A model generated the notes under the pieces. It did no database searches. It was given only the letters and a program-made list of their open reading frames with translations, and was not told where the DNA came from. Of a stretch of 26,515 bases of DNA, positions 23,027 through 26,515 are shown one piece after another. This DNA is from a virus. The stretch lies in the IMG/VR virus record IMGVR_UViG_3300005647_000021, positions 1-26,515 of that record, one strand, 5' to 3'. Position 1 is the stretch's first letter. Each line of letters starts with the position of its first letter. The position numbers were made by a program, and so were the translations under genes.

Positions 23027-23115
23027 AATTGTCTCCAAAATGTCTAGTTATAATCTATTTGAGTTGTGTTTCACATCTCAAAACAGATGATAGACAACTT
23101 TGGGTACTATGTCAA
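23027..23115 (-). promoter_or_regulatory. Promoter and structured leader of gene 32
   Basis: The minus strand has TTGACA (23115-23110), a 17-bp spacer and TATCAT (23092-23087), a strong sigma70-type promoter starting near 23080. The leader opens with a hairpin (23082-23058): TTTGAG/CTCAAA, one A-A mismatch, TGTG/CACA and an AAA loop. In addition AGTTGTCT (23099-23092), on the -10 box, can pair with AGACAATT (23034-23027), which overlaps the GGAG site (8 bp, one G-U). That pairing is possible only in read-through RNA. T4 gene 32 also has a structured 5' leader used for autoregulation. Confidence 0.75.
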
Positions 23116-23143
23116 ATTAAATTTGAATTTTTTTGGGAGGGAG

Positions 23144-23175
23144 TCGATGGCAATTAATTTCTTAAAAACCATCGA
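23144..23175. repeat. 7-bp inverted repeat downstream of the 61-aa gene
   Basis: TCGATGG (23144-23150) and CCATCGA (23169-23175) flank 18 bp, just beyond the stop of the minus-strand 61-aa gene. The large loop and lack of a minus-strand U-tract make a standard terminator doubtful. A plus-strand purine run GGGAGGGAG (23135-23143) sits beside it, in front of an 18-codon plus-strand ORF (23147-23203). The function is unknown. Confidence 0.5.
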
Positions 23176-23186
23176 TTATACATTGC

Positions 23187-23372
23187 TTATTTTTCTATCT
23201 TAGCTAATTCACTTACGTTAAATTCGATTGGATATAGCATACCCCTTACTAAAACAGAAAAACTATGTTTATTTGCTGGTCCACCACAGAGTCTTGGTGC
23301 ATTTGATTTTGTTTCAGCGACGATTACTGCTTCTTTACCCTTAAATGGGCCGCTTATAATATTAATACTCAT
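23187..23372 (-). CDS. Small KOW-like protein
   Basis: A 61-residue protein. Its start, IISGPFKGKEAVIVAETKSN, matches the KOW pattern (GxFKGxxGxV) found in NusG and ribosomal proteins, which binds RNA or RNA polymerase. The rest (SFSVLVRGMLYPIEFNVSEL) could complete a small SH3-like barrel. Such a stand-alone domain could act in transcription or translation control; this is inference from a short motif. ATG 23372 has AGGA 7 nt upstream. A CATAAATA (23412-23405) 33 bp upstream is a one-mismatch late box and the only promoter candidate. It lies between the 94-aa gene and gene 32. Confidence 0.6.
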   Translation of the reverse strand: MSINIISGPFKGKEAVIVAETKSNAPRLCGGPANKHSFSVLVRGMLYPIEFNVSELAKIEK

Positions 23373-23437
23373 GTTATTTTCCTTAAAATTTATTAAATGT
23401 TAAGTATTTATGTGTGTAATGATTAATTAACACTATA

Positions 23438-23722
23438 TTAATCTATATTATCTCTAAATGTTCGCTCTCTAGGCTGTAGTTTCTTAGGTGGATTTTCACG
23501 CGCTTTGGCTCTGGTTATAAATGCAGCAGTTTTTGCTGTCATTTCTTTATTTTTCTTTGCTGCTTTTTCAGCAGAACCAATTACAATATTTGTCAATATT
23601 CGGTTGCGGGTTTTTAAATCCCAAGACTTCCATTTAGCCTTTAGATGATCTGGCAGTCCATCTGGTGCATTGTTAGAAAATGCTGCTGAATTTGTTTGTT
23701 CAATTAAATCGTTAAGTTTCAT
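23438..23722 (-). CDS. Small basic hypothetical protein with its own late promoter
   Basis: A 94-residue, Lys/Arg-rich protein beginning MKLNDLIEQTNSAAFSNNAP. The middle (HLKAKWKSWDLKTRNRILTN) and the Ala/Lys-rich segment after it look helical. The C-terminal 25 residues are basic and Pro-containing (ARENPPKKLQPRERTF). No TM or signal peptide is seen. A perfect TATAAATA late box 33 bp upstream and a GGATAAGAGG ribosome site indicate late expression, so a virion or packaging role is more likely than replication. No family is recognised. Confidence 0.65.
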   Translation of the reverse strand: MKLNDLIEQTNSAAFSNNAPDGLPDHLKAKWKSWDLKTRNRILTNIVIGSAEKAAKKNKEMTAKTAAFITRAKARENPPKKLQPRERTFRDNID

Positions 23723-23725
23723 ACC

Positions 23726-23765
23726 TCTTATCCTAAAACTATGGTTTATTATATTATTTATAAGA
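23726..23765 (-). promoter_or_regulatory. T4-type late promoter for the 94-aa gene
   Basis: The minus strand reads TATAAATA (23762-23755), an exact T4 late box, immediately beyond the stop of the last TM paralogue. TCTTAT (23765-23760), overlapping the box, can pair with ATAAGA (23731-23726) within the GGATAAGAGG ribosome site. The 6-bp stem with a 28-nt loop is weaker than at the other promoters. Confidence 0.7.
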
Positions 23766-23766
23766 A

Positions 23767-24297
23767 TTAATTTTTTGGAACATCAAAAGGACCATATATC
23801 GAAAATATTAAATCACCAGATTTAATATGTTGAGTTCCAACTTCATCGTCATCTCGTTCAATTAAATAATCACCACATACGTGCTGTGAGACTACTCGAA
23901 CTTCAGTAACTGTCTTACCTTGTAGTTCTGGTGTTTCACTCCAATCCCATTGCCAGAACTTCATATCTGTTCTAAAGAATGATCGTGGATCAGATGAAAC
24001 CTTTGGCACTCGTACAAAATCAAATTTTGCAAGATATAATCGGCTGTCGTCTGTTTTTACGTATCCGACTGGACTATTAAAAACAAAACCACAATCTCGT
24101 ATTTTTATGCCTGATGCTGAGTATGTTACTGAAGTGTCGGTTTGTTCGACAACTTTAACTTTAACACTTATAATAACAGGAAACTTACTAACCATATATA
24201 CAGCTAACCACATAATCAATAACATTGCGATTAATGCTTTCCATATATTTTTATTAAACCCAGCTTTTTTTGCTGCGGTCGCATGGGTCTTAGGCAT
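23767..24297 (-). CDS. Exported single-TM protein, paralogue 1 of 3
   Basis: A 176-residue protein. A short Lys-rich N-terminus (AAKKAGFNKNIWK) precedes one TM helix (about 20-44). The remaining 130 residues should lie in the periplasm by the positive-inside rule. Conserved features shared with the two upstream neighbours are a cysteine pair (Cys69 in KIRDC, Cys141 in SQHVC), the motif W115-x-WDWSE, and a GPF ending. The paired cysteines suggest a disulfide. It is the last gene of a four-gene run after the holin-like gene, 6 bp after its neighbour, with AGGA before the ATG. I do not recognise the family. A lysis-timing (antiholin-like) or superinfection-exclusion role would fit the topology and location. 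Confidence 0.75.
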   Translation of the reverse strand: MPKTHATAAKKAGFNKNIWKALIAMLLIMWLAVYMVSKFPVIISVKVKVVEQTDTSVTYSASGIKIRDCGFVFNSPVGYVKTDDSRLYLAKFDFVRVPKVSSDPRSFFRTDMKFWQWDWSETPELQGKTVTEVRVVSQHVCGDYLIERDDDEVGTQHIKSGDLIFSIYGPFDVPKN

Positions 24298-24303
24298 GTT
24301 TAA

Positions 24304-24849
24304 TTATTCCTGATTTACTTTAAATGGACCAATAACAGAGAATCGTAAATCACCAGTGATTGAATGACCACCACGTTCATTGTCTTCGGCAACGATGGCA
24401 TCCGTACCACATACATTTTGCGACAATAATAATACTTCATATGCAGTTTCATCTTTCATTTCTGGTATTTCACTCCAATCCCAACGCCATACACCAAAGT
24501 CTGTTCTGAATGGTGATCTTTCTCTTGAACGATTAACTGATATATCTGGATATCCAAAGTCTGTAATTTTTCGTATACCAAACTCAGTTCTTACGAATCC
24601 AATTGGACTACTTGGAACATAAGCACAATCTCGAATTTTAATTCCAGACACAGCAAGAGAAACTGATGTATCAGTTAATTCAACAACTTCGGCCTTTTGC
24701 CAAACAATAATAGGCAATTTTTTTACAACAGCTATTGCTATCCACATGATAAAGAAAGCAGCTATTATTGACTTCCATATGTTTTTACCAAATCCTGCGT
24801 TATTTGCAGCATCTGCATGTGTATTTGTATTTGATTTTGACTCTGACAT
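24304..24849 (-). CDS. Exported single-TM protein, paralogue 2 of 3
   Basis: A 181-residue protein with the same plan as its neighbours: a polar N-terminus (AANNAGFGKNIWKS), a TM helix at about 28-50, then a periplasmic domain. The shared cores are VVELTDTSVSLAVSGIKIRD-Cys, SPIGFVRTEFGIR, WRWDWSEIPE, LLSQNVC and GDLRFSVIGPFKV. It is most similar to paralogue 1 over the SGIKIRDC region. It starts with a good AGGAG site that overlaps the end of the preceding gene. Divergence between copies while the cysteines and WDWSE are kept suggests selection on the fold rather than a recent duplication. Confidence 0.75.
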   Translation of the reverse strand: MSESKSNTNTHADAANNAGFGKNIWKSIIAAFFIMWIAIAVVKKLPIIVWQKAEVVELTDTSVSLAVSGIKIRDCAYVPSSPIGFVRTEFGIRKITDFGYPDISVNRSRERSPFRTDFGVWRWDWSEIPEMKDETAYEVLLLSQNVCGTDAIVAEDNERGGHSITGDLRFSVIGPFKVNQE

Positions 24850-24852
24850 ATT

Positions 24853-25386
24853 TTACTCCTGTGATAATTTAAATGGACCTACTTCTGTCCATCGTAAATC
24901 ACCAGTAATATTAATTTTTGGATTATTAGTATCTAAATCTACATATTCTACGCCGCCATCACAAGAGTGTTGAACGAACATAGTAACTTCATCATATGAT
25001 TCGTTAAATTTATTTTCACTCCAATCCCAGCGCCACCAACCCGAATTTGCTCGTTTCAAAAAAGATCGTGGGTGTGTATATTCTAAATCAGTTTGTTCTT
25101 CAAACTTAAATGCTGTTATAGGTTCCCACCTTCCATTTTTAATTCGAGCATAGCCACGTTCGCTACCAGCTACATATTGACAATTAAGAATTTTGACAAA
25201 TGACATACTCAATAGTGCGTAATCATCAGTTACCTCGATAATATCTTCCTGTGGTAAAATTACCACTGGCAACCAATATTGAGCGATTGATGCAATCCAC
25301 ATAATCAAACCAAATATTATTATTGATTTCCAAATATTTTTGTTAAAACCTGCCTTTTTAGCAGCTTCAGCGTGTGTGTGTGTCAT
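24853..25386 (-). CDS. Exported single-TM protein, paralogue 3 of 3
   Basis: A 177-residue protein and the first of the three tandem paralogues. It starts 2 bp after the holin-like gene with a strong AAGGAG site. The N-terminus AAKKAGFNKNIWKSI is nearly identical to paralogue 1. The TM helix lies at about 20-45. The periplasmic part is the most diverged copy (KILNC, WWRWDWSE, VQHSC) but keeps both cysteines and the Trp motif. It ends with GDLRWTEVGPFK, like paralogue 2. No catalytic signature is visible. Its function is unassigned; see paralogue 1 for possible roles. Confidence 0.75.
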   Translation of the reverse strand: MTHTHAEAAKKAGFNKNIWKSIIIFGLIMWIASIAQYWLPVVILPQEDIIEVTDDYALLSMSFVKILNCQYVAGSERGYARIKNGRWEPITAFKFEEQTDLEYTHPRSFLKRANSGWWRWDWSENKFNESYDEVTMFVQHSCDGGVEYVDLDTNNPKINITGDLRWTEVGPFKLSQE

Positions 25387-25388
25387 AG

Positions 25389-25901
25389 TTACTCCTTATT
25401 TTCTGTGGGAGTTTCTTCTACTTTCCACTCATCTGTTTCTTGATTGGGGTTATAATGATCATCTGGAGATTCTTCTTGCTTCCAATCATCATTATCAGAT
25501 CTATCTCTACGAGAACGTCTTCCAGAATCAGATCGTCCTTGACGTTGCTCACGCTTATCTTGTCTATCTTGTTTTGATTTAGCATCTTGTTGTGTCATTT
25601 TTCTGATTGCACCAAGTGCTAAATCATATCCAGACTCAAGACCACGAACTCCAAGATATGCTCCCATGCCTGCTAGAGCGCCGATTACAGGTTGACTATC
25701 AACCCAATGAGTTGCGAATAGTGCGAACACAGCACCACTAAATATGGCTCCTATGAACACATATATGGCTTCTAATCTAGAAATTGTTATTGTCTTGCTT
25801 TTGCTGGCTTCCGTTAATTTTTTTAGAACGTTAACGATTGAACCAGCCACTACAATACCAAATATCCAAGAGTTTTCTGATAAGAATGCTATCCAATCCA
25901 T
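25389..25901 (-). CDS. Putative holin (three TM segments, charged C-terminal tail)
   Basis: A 170-residue protein with three hydrophobic segments (about 11-26, 45-63 and 71-86; the third is Gly/Ala-rich: PVIGALAGMGAYLGV) followed by an 80-residue hydrophilic tail rich in Arg, Lys, Asp and Glu. This is the layout of class I holins, which collect in the inner membrane and open it at a set time to release endolysin. In T4 the holin gene t directly follows the distal tail-fibre genes. Here the gene directly follows a tail-fibre gene, which supports the call. The tail is longer than in most class I holins. Another small membrane protein remains possible. ATG 25901 has AAGG 10 nt upstream. Confidence 0.6.
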   Translation of the reverse strand: MDWIAFLSENSWIFGIVVAGSIVNVLKKLTEASKSKTITISRLEAIYVFIGAIFSGAVFALFATHWVDSQPVIGALAGMGAYLGVRGLESGYDLALGAIRKMTQQDAKSKQDRQDKREQRQGRSDSGRRSRRDRSDNDDWKQEESPDDHYNPNQETDEWKVEETPTENKE

Positions 25902-25912
25902 ATTATTTCTAC

Positions 25913-25976
25913 CTTAGTAATTATTATATTTGTATTTATTATTTTAATAGTATATTTACAGATATTAATTATTAAG
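25913..25976 (-). promoter_or_regulatory. Candidate late promoter and long dyad before the holin-like gene
   Basis: The minus strand has AATAAATA (25940-25933), one mismatch from the T4 late box, 32 bp before the holin-like ATG. CTTAATAATTA (25976-25966) and TAATTACTAAG (25923-25913) are complementary at 10 of 11 positions. The 5' arm overlaps the end of the fibre gene and the 3' arm overlaps the AAGG ribosome site. The region is very AT-rich, so chance is a concern. Confidence 0.4.
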
Positions 25977-26515
25977 CACTCCACTCAAGTGTTATTTCAT
26001 TTCCAGATTTAGATGCAATTTTCAAACTATCACCAACATTGCCAACCGACGACGGAAAAATATAAAAATGACTAGCAGCCATAGCGTCTGCTGGCCTAAA
26101 TTCCAAGAAGTTTGTACCGTTTGAACTTTTCTCACCCATTCTCAATCGACCACCAGTACCTGTACCACCATTGATGGTTAATGAAACATCTGCTCCAGTA
26201 TTCCCAAATGCAAACGCTGTTGTTCCGTTGATCTTCATAGCAATTTGCGTAGAAGCAGAAGAATACAATCCTGATCCATTAGTGAATTCAATGCTTGGAT
26301 TTGTTTCATCACCATTATTGGCTTTCAAATCTCGATCACCGTCAACGTAGCCTTTTGTAGTGAATGCTAAGGCATTAGAACTAGACGTTGTGGCGACACC
26401 ACGCATTTCTTTATTAACATCTACACGAGAATTATACATGCTAATATCGGTATCCGTTCCACCAGAAGAATGCTCGCGCCGATGTAACAATCTAGAAGTT
26501 GAAGATTGAATGAAT
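25972..26515 (-). CDS. C-terminal part of a tail-fibre protein (runs off right edge)
   Basis: The frame is open through the right edge, leaving the last 180 residues. They show tail-fibre features: an SNALAFTTKGYVDGD unit like the TKKYVD repeats of the other two fibre genes, Gly/Ser/Thr-rich beta repeats (FTNGSGLYSSASTQ; LTINGGTGTGGRLRMGEKSS), and a C-terminal VGDSLKIASKSGNEITLEWS like the endings of phage fibre and appendage proteins. No start is visible. It is followed by the holin-like gene, as tail-fibre genes are in T4. This is a third fibre gene, about 22 kb from the other two. Confidence 0.75.
   Translation of the reverse strand, partial: FIQSSTSRLLHRREHSSGGTDTDISMYNSRVDVNKEMRGVATTSSSNALAFTTKGYVDGDRDLKANNGDETNPSIEFTNGSGLYSSASTQIAMKINGTTAFAFGNTGADVSLTINGGTGTGGRLRMGEKSSNGTNFLEFRPADAMAASHFYIFPSSVGNVGDSLKIASKSGNEITLEWSA

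Noticed and set aside
23144-23175. Rho-independent terminator after the 61-aa gene
   Set aside because: The stem is 7 bp with an 18-nt loop and no following U-tract on the coding strand. It is listed only as an inverted repeat.
1-26515. tRNA, rRNA or insertion sequence
   Set aside because: No cloverleaf-like or rRNA-like stretch, transposase motif or terminal inverted repeats were noticed by eye. A tRNAscan run was not possible here.

Overview
The window reads as an AT-rich segment of a T4-like (myovirus) phage genome, probably marine. The basis is a set of T4 core replication and recombination genes: clamp loader gp44/gp62, UvsW, UvsY, UvsX, gp32 and a topoisomerase II large subunit. Large modular tail-fibre genes and the T4 late promoter box TATAAATA are also present. 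Almost everything is on the minus strand. Only the topoisomerase gene and a GH16 glycosidase gene are on the plus strand. The host cannot be named. Export signals (a signal peptide and a lipobox) point to a Gram-negative bacterium.

Layout along the minus strand, from the right end: the 3' end of a tail-fibre gene (25972-26515); a putative three-TM holin (25389-25901); three tandem paralogues of a single-TM exported protein (23767-25386); two small proteins (one with its own late promoter); gp32 and UvsX. Then come the plus-strand topoisomerase (19030-20901) and an accessory block: a secreted AA5 copper-radical oxidase (16058-18784), a plus-strand GH16 glycosidase (14570-16087) and an Excalibur-domain lipoprotein (13531-14457). 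Next is an RlaP-like nucleotidyltransferase gene split in two by a homing endonuclease (11300-13524), then UvsY, UvsW, a run of small genes including a DnaE-like fragment and a GroES-like protein, gp44, a zinc-binding ORF, gp62 and a Zn-finger ORF. The left end holds two more tail-fibre genes (138-3952).

Two things stand out. First, a carbohydrate-active cassette sits among the replication genes. Its three proteins share a Pro-Val-Val-Glu-Glu-Pro type linker, and its oxidase keeps all five expected copper/radical residues. I infer a role in remodelling host or neighbour surface polysaccharide. Second, several genes with their own promoter carry an inverted repeat whose upstream arm lies on the -10 or late box and whose downstream arm covers the ribosome binding site or start codon. 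Read-through RNA could fold and hide the start, while RNA from the local promoter would lack the 5' arm. T4 uses this logic for genes such as e, soc and 49. Here it appears at early-type promoters too.
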